Source: Streptomyces violaceorubidus
GTDB lineage: Bacteria > Actinomycetota > Actinomycetes > Streptomycetales > Streptomycetaceae
Length of the DNA: 64,000 nt
Assembly (NCBI RefSeq): GCF_000717995.1
Contig: NZ_JODM01000033.1
Span: 1 to 64,000 of the forward strand
Reading direction: 5' to 3'
Shown: piece by piece, positions 15,667 through 24,826 of the stretch
Layout: the number at the start of each line of letters is the position of its first letter
How positions within the stretch are numbered: the first letter of the stretch is position 1
Notes under the pieces: model-generated
Databases searched by the model: none
The model's input: the letters and a program-made list of their open reading frames with translations, nothing else
Told to the model about the DNA's origin: nothing
Program-made: the position numbers and the translations under genes

Positions 15667-18600
15667 CTACTTCTCGGTGACCCCCGCCGAGTCGAACGTC
15701 GCCACCTCGTGCATGGCCCGGGCCGTGCTCTGCACCATGGGCAGGGCGAGCAGCGCGCCCGTGCCCTCGCCGAGGCGGAGGTCGAGGTCGACCAGCGGAC
15801 GCAGGCCCAGCTTGTTGAGCGCGGCGACATGGCCGGGCTCGGCGCTGCGGTGGCCGGCGATGCAGGCCGCCAGCACCTCGGGGGCGATCGCGCGGGCCAC
15901 CAGGGCGGCGGCACCGGCGCTGACGCCGTCCAGGATCACGGGGGTGCGCAGGGAGGCGCCGCCGAGCAGCAGGCCCACCATGGCCGCGTGCTCGAAGCCG
16001 CCGATCGCCGCGAGCACGCCGATCGGGTCGGCCGGGTCCGGCTGGTGGAGTTCGAGGGCGCGGCGGACGACCTCGGTCTTGCGGGCCAGCGTCTCGTCGT
16101 TGATGCCGGTGCCGCGGCCGGTGACCTCGGCCGGATCGGCGCCGGTGAAGACGGAGATGAGGGCGGCGGACGCGGTGGTGTTCGCGATGCCCATCTCGCC
16201 GGTGAGCAGTGCCTTGTTGCCGGCCGCCACCAGGTCGCGGGCGGTCTCGATGCCGACCTCGATGGCCTGCTTGGCCTCCTCGCGGGTCATCGCCGCGCCG
16301 GTGGTCATGTCGGAGGTGCCCGCGCGGACCTTGCGGGGCAGCAGGCCCGGCGTCGCGGGCAGGTCGGTGGCGACACCGACGTCCACGACGCACACCTCGG
16401 CGCCGACCTGGGTGGCGAAGGCGTTGCAGACCGCTCCGCCGCCGAGGAAGTTGGCCACCATCTGGGCGGTGACCTCCTGCGGCCAGGGGGTGACGCCCTG
16501 GGCGTGCACCCCGTGGTCGCCGGCGAAGACGGCGACGGCCGCGGGCTCCGGGATGGGCGGCGGGCACTGCCGGGACAGCCCGGACAGCTGCGCGGAGATG
16601 ATCTCCAGCATGCCGAGCGCGCCGGCCGGCTTGGTCATCCGCTTCTGCCGTTCCCACGCCTCGCCGAGCGCCTTGGCGTCCAGCGGGCGGATCTGCGCGA
16701 CGGTCTCGGCGAGCAGGTCGTGCGGTGCCTCGCCCGGCAGGGCGCGACGCCCGTACGTCTCCTCGTGCACCACCCACGACAGCGGGCGACGCTTGGACCA
16801 GCCGGCCTGCATCAGCTCGGGCTCGTCCGGGAACTCGTCGACGTAGCCGACACACAGGTAGGCGACGATGTCCAGGTGCTCGGGCAGGCCGAGGGCGCGG
16901 ACCATCTCGCGCTCGTCGAAGAAGCTGACCCAGCCGACGCCGAGGCCCTCGGCGCGGGCGGCGAGCCAGAGGTTCTCGACGGCGAGCGCGGAGGAGTACG
17001 GCGCCATCTGGGGCTGCGTGTGGCGGCCGAGGGTGTGCCGGCCGCCGCGGGTCGGGTCGGCGGTGACGACGATGTTGACCGGAGTGTCGAGGATGGCCTC
17101 GATCTTCAGTTCCTTGAACTGCTTGGCCCGGCCCTTGGGCAGCGACTTCGCGTACGCGTCGCGCTGACGCGTCGCCAGTTCGTGCATGGCGCGGCGGGTG
17201 TCGGCGGAGCGGATGACGACGAAGTCCCAGGGCTGCGAGTGGCCGACGGAGGGCGCGGTGTGCGCGGCCTCCAGGACCCGGAGCAGCACCTCGTGCGGGA
17301 TGGGGTCGCTGCGGAAGCCGTTGCGGATGTCGCGGCGTTCGCGCATGACCTTCAGCACGGCCTCCCGCTCGGCGTCGTCGTAGGCGGGTGCCGCCGGGCC
17401 GACGGGCCGGGGTGCCGCCGCGGCCGCGGCCGTGCTCGCGTCCCGGTCCTGCTGGTCCTGCTGGTCCTGCTGGTCTGCCTGGTCTTCCTGTCCGGCGTCG
17501 CGGGTGTCCAGGTCGTCGACGCTCTGGGCGACTTCGACATCGACTTCGACTTCGGGGTCGGCCTCGCGCGGCACCGGTACGGCGGCCACGGCGTCCTCGG
17601 CCTCCGGGGCCGCGGCGACGGGCTCCGGTGCCGGGAACTCCGGCGGGACCAGGACCGTCTCGGGCGGCGTGGGGGCGAGGTGCGGGGTGGTGGGCACCTG
17701 TCCGCCGTCGACGGGCAGGAACTGGCCCACGGGCTGGGCGGGGTGCGGTTCCTGGGCGTCGGGGGCCGGCGCGGGCACGGGCTCCGCCGTGCCGTCGGCC
17801 ACGGCCGCCTCCTGCTCCTGCTCCTGCTCCTGCGCCAGGTCGGCGTCCGGGACGGACTGGGGGCCCTGGGCGGGCTGCGGTGCGGGGGCCTCGGCGGGCT
17901 GCGGCTCCACAGCGGCTTCCGGGGACGGCTGCGGGACGGCGGACCGCGGCGCGGGCGAAACGTCCGGCTGCGCCGCGGGCTCCGCCTCGGCGGCAGCGGG
18001 CTCGTCCGGAGCCGGGGACGGCTCGGGGCTGGCGGTTTCGGGCACGGGCACGGACACGGCCGCCCCGGGTTCCGCGACGGCCACCGACGCGTCGGACGCC
18101 TGGACGTCATCCTGCTCGGGCTCGGGCTCGGCCTCGGCCTCGGGTACGTCGGAGGGCGGGACCTCCCCCGGGGCGGCGGCCTCCGGGGTGTCGCCCACCG
18201 GCGCTTCGTCGAGCGGTCGCGGTGCTTCTGCCGGGGCCACCGCCGGTTCCTCCACCGGTGCTTCCTCCGGCGGCGCCTGCAGGGGGTGGACCACGGAAGG
18301 CTCCTGGGCCTCCGGGACCGCGGGCGCCGCCTCCGGCCCCGCGTTGTCCTGAGACGTCTGGACGGGCGGCTCGGTCACCGAGGTCACGGGGACCACGGGG
18401 ACCACGGGCTCCGCCGGGACCGCCTCGGGAGCCGGTACGGCGTCCTCCGCGGGACCGCTCGTCTGCTCCGCGTCGGCCCGCGCCACCTCCTGCGGTTCGC
18501 CGGACTCGCCCGCGCCTGCCGGCGTCCCGCCCGTCGCCGCCACGGCCTCCGTCGCCACGCGGGTCACGAGCGCCTGGGCCGCGCCCACCGGCTCGGCCGA

Positions 18601-19188
18601 CTGCTGCTCGGGTACCGGAACAACCGTTTCCGCATGCCCCGCCCCGGCGTTCACCGGGGCCTCCTGGGCGGGGGCCACCGTCTGTGCTCCCCAGGGAGCC
18701 GCCGCCTGCAGGGTCGGCGCGGCGGCCTGCGGCGCGTCGAGGTACTCGGGTCCCGCGGCCGGCGGGCCGGGGTGCCGTACCGGCGCGTCGGCGGGGCCGC
18801 GGTCGGCGAGGGAGCGGACCGGGCTCGCGGAGCTGTCCGGGATCGGTGGACCGAGGTGGAGGGGCCTGCGCGGCGGGGCCGGGGCGGAGGCGGCGTCCTG
18901 CGCCGGGTCGGGCAGCCGGACGCCGCCGAGGTCGACCGAGCCGCTGTCACGGCCGGACATCTCGTGCGGGCCGGGCTGGTGCACGGTCTCGACGACCGGC
19001 TCCGGCGCCGGCGGCGCGACCTCGTTGCCCCAGGCACTCTGGGCTCCCGGCAGCAACAACAGGTCCTCGTCCTCGGCGGTGGCCTCGGAGAGGTAGGTGT
19101 ACGCGCCGGGTGCGGGGACGCCCGGCTGCTCCACCATGCCTGCGTTCTCCGGCAGCCCCTCGCCCGGGATCTGGCCGGTGTCGGTCAT
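15667..19188 (-). CDS. cobT: BluB-CobT fusion with long disordered N-terminus
   Basis: This 1173-residue protein joins three parts. Residues 1 to about 600 are a low-complexity Pro/Ala/Glu/Val-rich region with runs such as QEQEQEQE and DQQDQQDQQD and no visible fold. Residues about 600-830 are BluB (GFRSDPIPHEVLLRVLEAAH, TAPSVGHSQPWDFVVIRS), the flavin-destroying 5,6-dimethylbenzimidazole synthase. Residues about 833-1173 are CobT (VAVFAGDHGVHAQGVTPWP, EMGIANTTASAA, LDLRLGEGTGALLALPM with the catalytic Glu), which attaches that base to nicotinate mononucleotide. One polypeptide therefore makes and activates the lower ligand of B12. The start at 19188 has GAGGGG nearby. No cobalamin riboswitch is visible upstream. 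Confidence 0.93.
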   Translation of the reverse strand: MTDTGQIPGEGLPENAGMVEQPGVPAPGAYTYLSEATAEDEDLLLLPGAQSAWGNEVAPPAPEPVVETVHQPGPHEMSGRDSGSVDLGGVRLPDPAQDAASAPAPPRRPLHLGPPIPDSSASPVRSLADRGPADAPVRHPGPPAAGPEYLDAPQAAAPTLQAAAPWGAQTVAPAQEAPVNAGAGHAETVVPVPEQQSAEPVGAAQALVTRVATEAVAATGGTPAGAGESGEPQEVARADAEQTSGPAEDAVPAPEAVPAEPVVPVVPVTSVTEPPVQTSQDNAGPEAAPAVPEAQEPSVVHPLQAPPEEAPVEEPAVAPAEAPRPLDEAPVGDTPEAAAPGEVPPSDVPEAEAEPEPEQDDVQASDASVAVAEPGAAVSVPVPETASPEPSPAPDEPAAAEAEPAAQPDVSPAPRSAVPQPSPEAAVEPQPAEAPAPQPAQGPQSVPDADLAQEQEQEQEAAVADGTAEPVPAPAPDAQEPHPAQPVGQFLPVDGGQVPTTPHLAPTPPETVLVPPEFPAPEPVAAAPEAEDAVAAVPVPREADPEVEVDVEVAQSVDDLDTRDAGQEDQADQQDQQDQQDRDASTAAAAAAPRPVGPAAPAYDDAEREAVLKVMRERRDIRNGFRSDPIPHEVLLRVLEAAHTAPSVGHSQPWDFVVIRSADTRRAMHELATRQRDAYAKSLPKGRAKQFKELKIEAILDTPVNIVVTADPTRGGRHTLGRHTQPQMAPYSSALAVENLWLAARAEGLGVGWVSFFDEREMVRALGLPEHLDIVAYLCVGYVDEFPDEPELMQAGWSKRRPLSWVVHEETYGRRALPGEAPHDLLAETVAQIRPLDAKALGEAWERQKRMTKPAGALGMLEIISAQLSGLSRQCPPPIPEPAAVAVFAGDHGVHAQGVTPWPQEVTAQMVANFLGGGAVCNAFATQVGAEVCVVDVGVATDLPATPGLLPRKVRAGTSDMTTGAAMTREEAKQAIEVGIETARDLVAAGNKALLTGEMGIANTTASAALISVFTGADPAEVTGRGTGINDETLARKTEVVRRALELHQPDPADPIGVLAAIGGFEHAAMVGLLLGGASLRTPVILDGVSAGAAALVARAIAPEVLAACIAGHRSAEPGHVAALNKLGLRPLVDLDLRLGEGTGALLALPMVQSTARAMHEVATFDSAGVTEK

Positions 19189-19561
19189 GCGTAACCCCTC
19201 GCCCATCGGTTAGTGCTTCTACGACCAGCTCACCCGGGACGGCGCACCGACCGCCCCGTAGTGAAGAACGAGCGGGCGTGCCCAGCGGCACGAACGACCC
19301 GCGGGAAAAGACGACAAAGCCATTGAGTGGCATTGTCGCGGTCGTTCCCCCGCCACGACAGCTTGATCCGCGACGGCCCGCTGTGGACTGCGCCACGTTG
19401 CGCGTCCTCCGGTTCTGCCGTACCACACCCGCCCCCGAAGGAGTGGGTTTTTACGGACATCGACCGACGAACTGCCGGGTGTCCGCATGCGGTACAACAA
19501 TCCGCCAGCCTACCCCGCGCGGTATGACCAACCGATCACGGGGCGCGCTCCCCCTCGCTCC
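19189..19561. other. Intergenic region upstream of bluB-cobT
   Basis: These 373 bases contain no convincing coding frame. I looked for the conserved B12-box and junction elements of a cobalamin riboswitch on the minus strand and did not find them. The region is less GC-rich than the flanking genes and should hold the bluB-cobT promoter. Confidence 0.4.
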
Positions 19562-20788
19562 TCAGCGGGGTGACTCGCGCCGCACGATCTCTCCGCTGAG
19601 CAGGAACGCGACGCTCCGCTCCGTCTCCGTCCAGGCACGGGTGTCGAGTCCGACGGACTGCAACAGGGCGCACTCGACGCGGTACCCGTGCTCCGTCAGG
19701 TCCCTGCCCACGAGTTCGGCCGCGTCGCGCGTCGCGGCGTGCGCGACGATGCGCTGCGGACGGCGGTCCGCGACCGCGGAGACCACGGCCGCTCCCCCGC
19801 CGCCGACCCGTACGACGTCCGGTTCGGGGAGGTTCTCCAGGATGTGCGGGGCGTCGCCGTGCACGGTCTGGAGCTGGACGCCGAAGTGCCGTGCGGTGGC
19901 CTCGGTACGGGCGCAGGCCTCCGCGTCCCGGTCGACCGCGATGACGGCGGCGCCGCCACGGGCGGCCTCGGTGGCGAAGGCGCCGCTGCCGCAGCCGATG
20001 TCCCACACGAGGTCGCCGAGGCGGGGCCCGAGCCGGGCGAGTTGGGCGGTGCGCAGCAGATCGGTCTCGCCCTCGCCCAGTTCACCGCCGTAGGCCGAGG
20101 CGGGCAGCGACCAGCCGCGGGGGCCGGTGGCGGGGTCGCGGCCGGCGATCCAGCCGGTGCCGTCGCCCGCGGGGGCCGGTCCGGCGCTGCCGCCCGCGAC
20201 GATAACGACGTTCGGGTCGCGCCAGGTGTGGTCGGCGGCCTTGTCGGAGGTGACGACGGTGACCCGCTCGCGGGTGGTGCCGAGCTCCTCGCAGATGACG
20301 AAGGTGCGGTGGACGCCCTCCATCAGCAGCCCGAGTTCGGCCGGTCCGGCGCCCGGTGAGGTGAGGACGGCGACCTTGGTGTGGGCCCGACATACGTTCA
20401 CCGCGCGTCGCAGGGTGCGGGGGTGGGCGACGACCACATGGGCGTCGTCCCAGGGCATCCCGGCGCGGGCGAAGGCGGCGGCCACGGAGGAGACGGCGGG
20501 GACGACCTCCACCTCCAGGCCGAACTCGGGAGCCCGCAGGGTGCGCACGACGCCGAAGAAGCCGGGGTCGCCGTCGGCCAGCACCACCGTGGTGCCGCGG
20601 TGGGCGGCGAGGCGGCGGGCGGCGAGGGCGACGCTGCCCAGGCGGATGCGTTCGGCGTCGGGTGGTACCTCGGGAAGTGCCAGGTGGTGGGCGGCGCCGG
20701 CCACCAGGGTGGCGGCGCCCAGTGCGGAACGTGCCGCGGCGGTCAGCGGCGAACCGTCCCAGCCGATCACCGTGACCCGGTCGGCCAT
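19562..20788 (-). CDS. cobL: Precorrin-6Y C5,15-methyltransferase (decarboxylating)
   Basis: The 408-residue protein is a CbiE-CbiT fusion (CobL) of the aerobic cobalamin pathway. It methylates C5 and C15 of precorrin-6Y and removes the C12 acetate carboxyl group, giving precorrin-8. The CbiE part (residues 1-210) begins RVTVIGWDGSPL and includes VVLADGDPGFFGV and VVVAHPRTLRRAV. The CbiT part has an S-adenosylmethionine pocket (LVWDIGCGSGAFATEAA) near residue 260. It lies beside bluB-cobT but 373 bases away, so it may have its own transcript. Other corrin-ring genes are not in the window. Confidence 0.92.
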   Translation of the reverse strand: MADRVTVIGWDGSPLTAAARSALGAATLVAGAAHHLALPEVPPDAERIRLGSVALAARRLAAHRGTTVVLADGDPGFFGVVRTLRAPEFGLEVEVVPAVSSVAAAFARAGMPWDDAHVVVAHPRTLRRAVNVCRAHTKVAVLTSPGAGPAELGLLMEGVHRTFVICEELGTTRERVTVVTSDKAADHTWRDPNVVIVAGGSAGPAPAGDGTGWIAGRDPATGPRGWSLPASAYGGELGEGETDLLRTAQLARLGPRLGDLVWDIGCGSGAFATEAARGGAAVIAVDRDAEACARTEATARHFGVQLQTVHGDAPHILENLPEPDVVRVGGGGAAVVSAVADRRPQRIVAHAATRDAAELVGRDLTEHGYRVECALLQSVGLDTRAWTETERSVAFLLSGEIVRRESPR

Positions 20789-20907
20789 CGTCGTCAGTCT
20801 CCAGGGTTTTCGCAGGTCGTGGTCGCGGTACCGTCGCGGGCGCGCCCCGTGAGGGTACCTGGTGCGGCCCGGCTCCGCAGTGGTGGCGCCGGTCGGCCCC
20901 CCCTCTG

Positions 20908-21546
20908 TCAGTTCCAGTCCGTGAAGGTCGTGAAACCGTCGGTGTCGGTCAGCTGTCCGGTGGTGCCTTCGAGGTCCTCCGGCAGCAGGCTCCACACGAT
21001 GAAGTCGGTGCGTACGTCCGTCCAGACGCCGTCGTCGCCGCGGGTGCGCGCGATGCAGGCGCCGCGCAGGACTCCCTCGTTGATGCAGCCGATCTTCTGG
21101 GCGACCTGCTGGGAGGCGGTGTTGTCGGCCGCGGTGCGCAGCTCGACGCGCTCGAACTTCTGGTCGCCGAAGAGCCACTGGGCGGTGGCGAGCGCCGCCT
21201 CGGACGCGTACCCCTCACCCCGGGCCCAGGGGGCGACTATGTAGGACAGCTCGGTGGACCGTACGTGCCAGTTGGTCTTGGCCAGCTGGATGACGCCGAC
21301 CAGCCGCTGGGTCAGGAACTCGGTGACGGCGAGGTCGAGCCCGCGGCCCGCGGTGCGCTCGGCGGGGGCGTGGTCGCCGATCCAGGTGCCGGCGTCGGCC
21401 TCGGTGAAGGGCTGGGGGACGTGGGTCCAGGCGGCGACCTGCTCGTCATTCATCATCGCGGCCAGCGCGGGGACGTCGTCCTCGTCGAGGGGGCGCAGCA
21501 CCAACCGCTCCGTGCTGATGGAGATGTTGGGGAAGGTGCTCGTCAT
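20908..21546 (-). CDS. GNAT acetyltransferase (RimJ/RimL-like)
   Basis: The 212-residue protein has the RimJ/RimL pattern: ISTERLVLRPLDEDDVPALA at the N-terminus, IVAPWARGEGYASEAALA acetyl-CoA motif near residue 110, and TAADNTASQQVAQKIGC followed by EGVLRGACI. Members acetylate protein N-termini or amino-acid-like compounds; the substrate here is not evident. The ATG at 21546 has GGAGCGGC upstream. The gene lies between cobL and the metNIQ terminator, with independent transcription likely. Confidence 0.85.
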   Translation of the reverse strand: MTSTFPNISISTERLVLRPLDEDDVPALAAMMNDEQVAAWTHVPQPFTEADAGTWIGDHAPAERTAGRGLDLAVTEFLTQRLVGVIQLAKTNWHVRSTELSYIVAPWARGEGYASEAALATAQWLFGDQKFERVELRTAADNTASQQVAQKIGCINEGVLRGACIARTRGDDGVWTDVRTDFIVWSLLPEDLEGTTGQLTDTDGFTTFTDWN

Positions 21547-21623
21547 GCGCCGCTCCGTAACCTGTGTGACCGTCAGGGCCTGTTCGAACTGCCCAGCATG
21601 CAGCATGAAAGCACTCAACCACA

Positions 21624-21663
21624 CCACCGGGTCCGCCCCGTGAGCACGGAGCGGACCCGGTGG
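21624..21663 (-). terminator. Terminator of the metN-metI-metQ operon
   Basis: A 13-bp perfect stem (CCACCGGGTCCGC and complement) encloses a second small stem CCGTG/CACGG, together forming an almost continuous hairpin. It begins 42 bases beyond the metQ stop. Confidence 0.75.
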
Positions 21664-21704
21664 GTGACGCGGTGTCCGGCCCGTACGGCGGGCCGGAGGG
21701 AGGG

Positions 21705-22532
21705 TCAGAACGAGGGCAGCACGGCGCCGGCGTACTCGTCCTCGATGAACTTCTTCACCTCGGGCGAGTTGAGGAGCTCGGCGAGCTTCTTGACGCGCGG
21801 GTCGTCCTCGTGGCCCTCCTTCACGGCGAGGAGGTTGCTGTTCGGGTTGCCCTTGGCGCTCTCCAGGACGAGGGCGTCCTGGGCGGGCTTCAGGTCGGCC
21901 TCGATGGCGTAGTTGCCGTTGACGACCGCCGCGTCCACGTCGTCCAGGGAGCGCGGGGTCTGGGCCGCCTCCAGCTCCTTGAACTCCAGGTTCTTGGGGT
22001 TCTTGGTGATGTCCGCGGGGGTCGCCGCGGTGCCGACGCCGTCCTTGAGGGTGATGATCCCGTGGGAGGCGAGCAGTTGCAGCGCGCGGCCCTCGTTGAC
22101 GGTGTCGTTGGGGACGGCGACGGTCGCACCGCTCTTCAGGTCCTCGGCCTTCTTGACCTTGTGGGAGTAGAGGCCGAGGGGCTCCAGGTGCACGTCGACG
22201 ACGGACACGATGTGGGTGCCGTTCTTCTTGTTGAAGTCGTCGAGGTAGGGCTGGGTCTGGAAGTAGTTGGCGCCCACGGAGCCGTCCTCCGTCGCCGTGT
22301 TCGGCGTGACGTAGTCGGTGAACTCCTTGACCTCGAGGTCGAGGCCCGCCTTCTTCGCCAGGTTGTCCTTGACGTAGTCGAGGATCTCGGCGTGCGGGGT
22401 GGGGCTCGCGGCGACGACCAGCGGGCCGGAGGTGTCGGAGGCGGAGTCCTTGTCGGAGCCGCAGGCGGTGAGGCCGAGGGTGAGGGCTCCGGCGGCGAGG
22501 ACGGCGGTGGTGAACTTGGCGGTGTTACGCAC
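21705..22532 (-). CDS. metQ: Methionine ABC transporter substrate-binding lipoprotein
   Basis: This 275-residue NlpA/MetQ-family protein captures methionine outside the membrane and delivers it to MetNI. A signal peptide ends in the lipobox LTACGS (cysteine at residue 24). Family landmarks follow: SPTPHAEILDYVKDNLAKK, GANYFQTQPYLDDFNKKNG, VAVPNDTVNEGRALQLL and VVNGNYAIEADLKPA. It is the last gene of metN-metI-metQ, 79 bases after metI. The gap to metI suggests possible independent adjustment of binding-protein levels. Confidence 0.94.
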   Translation of the reverse strand: MRNTAKFTTAVLAAGALTLGLTACGSDKDSASDTSGPLVVAASPTPHAEILDYVKDNLAKKAGLDLEVKEFTDYVTPNTATEDGSVGANYFQTQPYLDDFNKKNGTHIVSVVDVHLEPLGLYSHKVKKAEDLKSGATVAVPNDTVNEGRALQLLASHGIITLKDGVGTAATPADITKNPKNLEFKELEAAQTPRSLDDVDAAVVNGNYAIEADLKPAQDALVLESAKGNPNSNLLAVKEGHEDDPRVKKLAELLNSPEVKKFIEDEYAGAVLPSF

Positions 22533-22611
22533 GAAAAGTGCCTTTCCTTAAGGTGGTGCGGCCCCGTCCCGGTAGGGCGGGGAGTCTTTTGCGGTCTTCT
22601 TCGCGGTGCGG

Positions 22612-23349
22612 TCAGGCGACCTTGCTCACGTCGGCCGCGGCGGGCTCCTTGGCCTTGAGCAGCCGGAGCCTGGGCGCCACCCCGCCCCGTCCGCCGCGGC
22701 GGTGCAGGGTGCGGGCCGTGTGGTCGCCGGCGAACTGGATGAGCGAGATCGCGACGGCGAGGAGCGCGACGGTGATCCACATGAAGCCGGGCTCGAAGCG
22801 CTGGTAGCCGTAGCGGACGGCGAGGTCGCCGAGGCCGCCGCCGCCGACGGTGCCGGCCATGGCGGAGTAGCCGATCAGGGCGATGACCGTGGTGGTGGTG
22901 GAGGCGATCAAGGAGGGGAGCGCCTCGGGGACCAGGACCTTGCGGACGATGGTCCAGGTGTTGCCGCCCATGGACTGGACGGCCTCCACGAGCCCTCCGT
23001 CGACCTCGCGCACGGCGGTCTCCACGAGCCGCGCGAAGAACGGGATGCCGCCGATGGCGAGCGGCACGATCGCGGCCTCGCTGCCGATGGTGGTGCCGGT
23101 GACCCAGCGGGTGAAGCTCATCAGCGCGACCATGAGGATGATGAACGGCATCGAGCGGCCGATGTTCACGATCTGCCCGATGACCTTGCCCAGCAGGACG
23201 TTCTGCAGCAGGCCGCCGCGCTCGGTGAGGACGAGGAGCACGCCGAGCGGCAGTCCGAGGACGACGGCGATCACGGTGGACCAGCCGACCATGATCAGGG
23301 TCTCCCAGGAGGCCTGCTCCAGCAGCGGCTGCATCTCCGACCAGGTCAC
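22612..23349 (-). CDS. metI: Methionine ABC transporter permease
   Basis: The 245-residue inner-membrane subunit has five predicted membrane segments and the EAA-type loop contacting the ATPase (EAVQSMGGNTWTIVRKVLVPEALP) near residues 140-165. NIGRSMPFIILMVALM and GTVGGGGLGDLAVRYGYQRF are typical MetI stretches. Its start overlaps the metN stop by four bases (ATGA). The C-terminal tail of about 40 residues (RTLHRRGGRGGVAPRLRLL onward) is longer and more basic than in enteric MetI. Confidence 0.94.
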   Translation of the reverse strand: MTWSEMQPLLEQASWETLIMVGWSTVIAVVLGLPLGVLLVLTERGGLLQNVLLGKVIGQIVNIGRSMPFIILMVALMSFTRWVTGTTIGSEAAIVPLAIGGIPFFARLVETAVREVDGGLVEAVQSMGGNTWTIVRKVLVPEALPSLIASTTTTVIALIGYSAMAGTVGGGGLGDLAVRYGYQRFEPGFMWITVALLAVAISLIQFAGDHTARTLHRRGGRGGVAPRLRLLKAKEPAAADVSKVA

Positions 23350-24416
23350 TTGGCACCTTCCTTCACCAGCGAAGCCGACAGGGCCGGGGCGTCCGGCCTC
23401 TCGTCCACCACGTCGATCTGCAGTCCCTGTTCGCGCAGGAAGCCGACCGGCACCACGTTGTCCTCGTAGCGGCCGGGCAGTTCGATGCGCATCCGGCCGA
23501 CCTGGAGGCCGCCGACGGTGTCGATGGCGGCGCCGAGGATCGATATGTCGATGTTGTAGGTGCGCGACAGCTGGGAGATCACCGGCTGGGTGGCGGCCTC
23601 GCCGTGGAAGGTGACGTCGAGGACGGTGCGGTCGTCCCCGGAGGCCTCGCCGCCGACCGGGAAGAGCGCGGCGGCCAGTTCGGAGCCCGGGGTGGCGAGG
23701 AGTTCGCCGACCGTGCCGGACTCGACGATGCGGCCCCGGTCCATGAGGGCGGCCGAGTCGCAGATGCTCTTGACGACGTCCATCTCGTGGGTGATGAGCA
23801 GGACGGTCAGCCCGAGCTGCCGGTTCAGGTCGCGCAGCAGCTGGAGGATGGAGCGGGTGGTCTCCGGGTCGAGGGCGCTGGTGGCCTCGTCGGAGAGCAG
23901 GACCTTGGGGTCGCCGGCCAGGGCGCGGGCGATGCCGACGCGCTGCTTCTGGCCGCCGGAGAGCTGGGCGGGGTAGGCGCCCGCCTTGTCGGCGAGACCG
24001 ACGAGGTCGAGCAGCTCCAGCGCCTTGCGGGAACGTTCCTTCCCGGACTTGCCGAGGATTTCCAGCGGCAGTTCGACGTTGTCCCGGACGGTCCGGGAGG
24101 AGAGCAGGTTGAAGTGCTGGAAGACCATGCCGATACGGCTGCGCGCCTGCCGCAGTTCCCGGCCCGCGCGAGGCCCGCGCCCGGCCAGCGCGGTGAGGTC
24201 CTGCCCGGCGACGGTCACGGTGCCGGCGGTGGGACGCTCCAGGAGGTTGACGCAGCGGATGAGCGAGGACTTGCCGGCGCCGGACTGGCCGATGACGCCG
24301 TACACCTCGCCCTCGCGGACGTGCAGGTCGACGCCGTCCAGGGCGGTGACCTCACGGCCGCGTGAACGATAGACCTTGGTGAGGCCCGAGGTGGTGATCA
24401 CGTGGGTTTCCGTCAC
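23346..24416 (-). CDS. metN: Methionine ABC transporter ATP-binding protein
   Basis: The 356-residue ATPase of the methionine importer has Walker A GQSGAGKSSLIRCVN, Q-loop MVFQHFNLL, signature LSGGQKQRVGIARALAG, Walker B VLLSDEATSALD and the H-loop ITHEMD. The C-terminal NIL domain (from about residue 270, TQPVISQLSRTYNIDISIL) binds methionine for trans-inhibition in E. coli MetN. The GTG at 24416 gives a normal N-terminus (VTETHVITTSGLTKVY); in-frame sequence continues upstream without homology. A Cys/Met-rich leader peptide gene lies 229 bases upstream on the same strand. Confidence 0.94.
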   Translation of the reverse strand: MTETHVITTSGLTKVYRSRGREVTALDGVDLHVREGEVYGVIGQSGAGKSSLIRCVNLLERPTAGTVTVAGQDLTALAGRGPRAGRELRQARSRIGMVFQHFNLLSSRTVRDNVELPLEILGKSGKERSRKALELLDLVGLADKAGAYPAQLSGGQKQRVGIARALAGDPKVLLSDEATSALDPETTRSILQLLRDLNRQLGLTVLLITHEMDVVKSICDSAALMDRGRIVESGTVGELLATPGSELAAALFPVGGEASGDDRTVLDVTFHGEAATQPVISQLSRTYNIDISILGAAIDTVGGLQVGRMRIELPGRYEDNVVPVGFLREQGLQIDVVDERPDAPALSASLVKEGAK

Positions 24417-24644
24417 TGTCGAGTGCGCGGCGCGGTGGTGTGCGCCGGGCACGGGGCGTTGTTCTTCGGGTTCTGGGGGCCCTTCGGAACGCGGCACGGT
24501 TCTCGCGGTGGCGGTGCGCCATGACGGGGGGACCGGGGAGAAACGTGTGCGCGGGGCGTGGCTCCGCCGCCTGCGCGTCGGGCGCGGGCGGGCGGGAGCG
24601 GGCGCTCGCTTCGGGGCGCGAGGCTCAGGTGGTGCGGGGGCCCT

Positions 24645-24734
24645 CTAGAAGGCGCACATTCGGCGGCACATACAACGAGCACCGGGCGTGGTCGTCGCCT
24701 CGGTCGCAGGGGTGCGGTCGCTCGTGGTGCTCAT
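24645..24734 (-). CDS. Putative Cys/Met-rich leader peptide upstream of metNIQ
   Basis: A 29-codon frame (ATG to TAG) encodes a Thr/Ala/Pro-rich start (MSTTSDRTPATEATTTPGA) and a C-terminal cluster RCMCRRMCAF with three cysteines and two methionines in ten residues. Its place just upstream of a sulfur-amino-acid importer, and the grouping of sulfur residues before the stop, fit a leader peptide through which ribosome stalling senses cysteine or methionine supply; cysteine-rich leaders of this sort are known in actinobacteria. No strong ribosome site is seen, and it could be leaderless. The mechanism is inferred. Confidence 0.6.
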   Translation of the reverse strand: MSTTSDRTPATEATTTPGARCMCRRMCAF

Positions 24735-24826
24735 GCCGATCAGTAAAGCAGACGTACGGACCGGCCCGGGGACCGCTGTCCGGATACTGGACAGCGGTGG
24801 ACGGTGGCTGGTCCCGGGGGCCCGGA

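Noticed and set aside
15565..19194. 1209-codon open frame on the plus strand opposite bluB-cobT
   Set aside because: It mirrors the low-complexity GC-rich gene on the other strand, has no family motif and its codon pattern fits a shadow of the true minus-strand gene.
19189..19561. Cobalamin riboswitch before bluB-cobT
   Set aside because: The conserved B12-box and core helices were not found on reading the minus strand; a covariance search could still reverse this.
24417..24780. SAM riboswitch before metNIQ
   Set aside because: No SAM-I or SAM-II core was seen; the leader peptide is a better explanation of this region.
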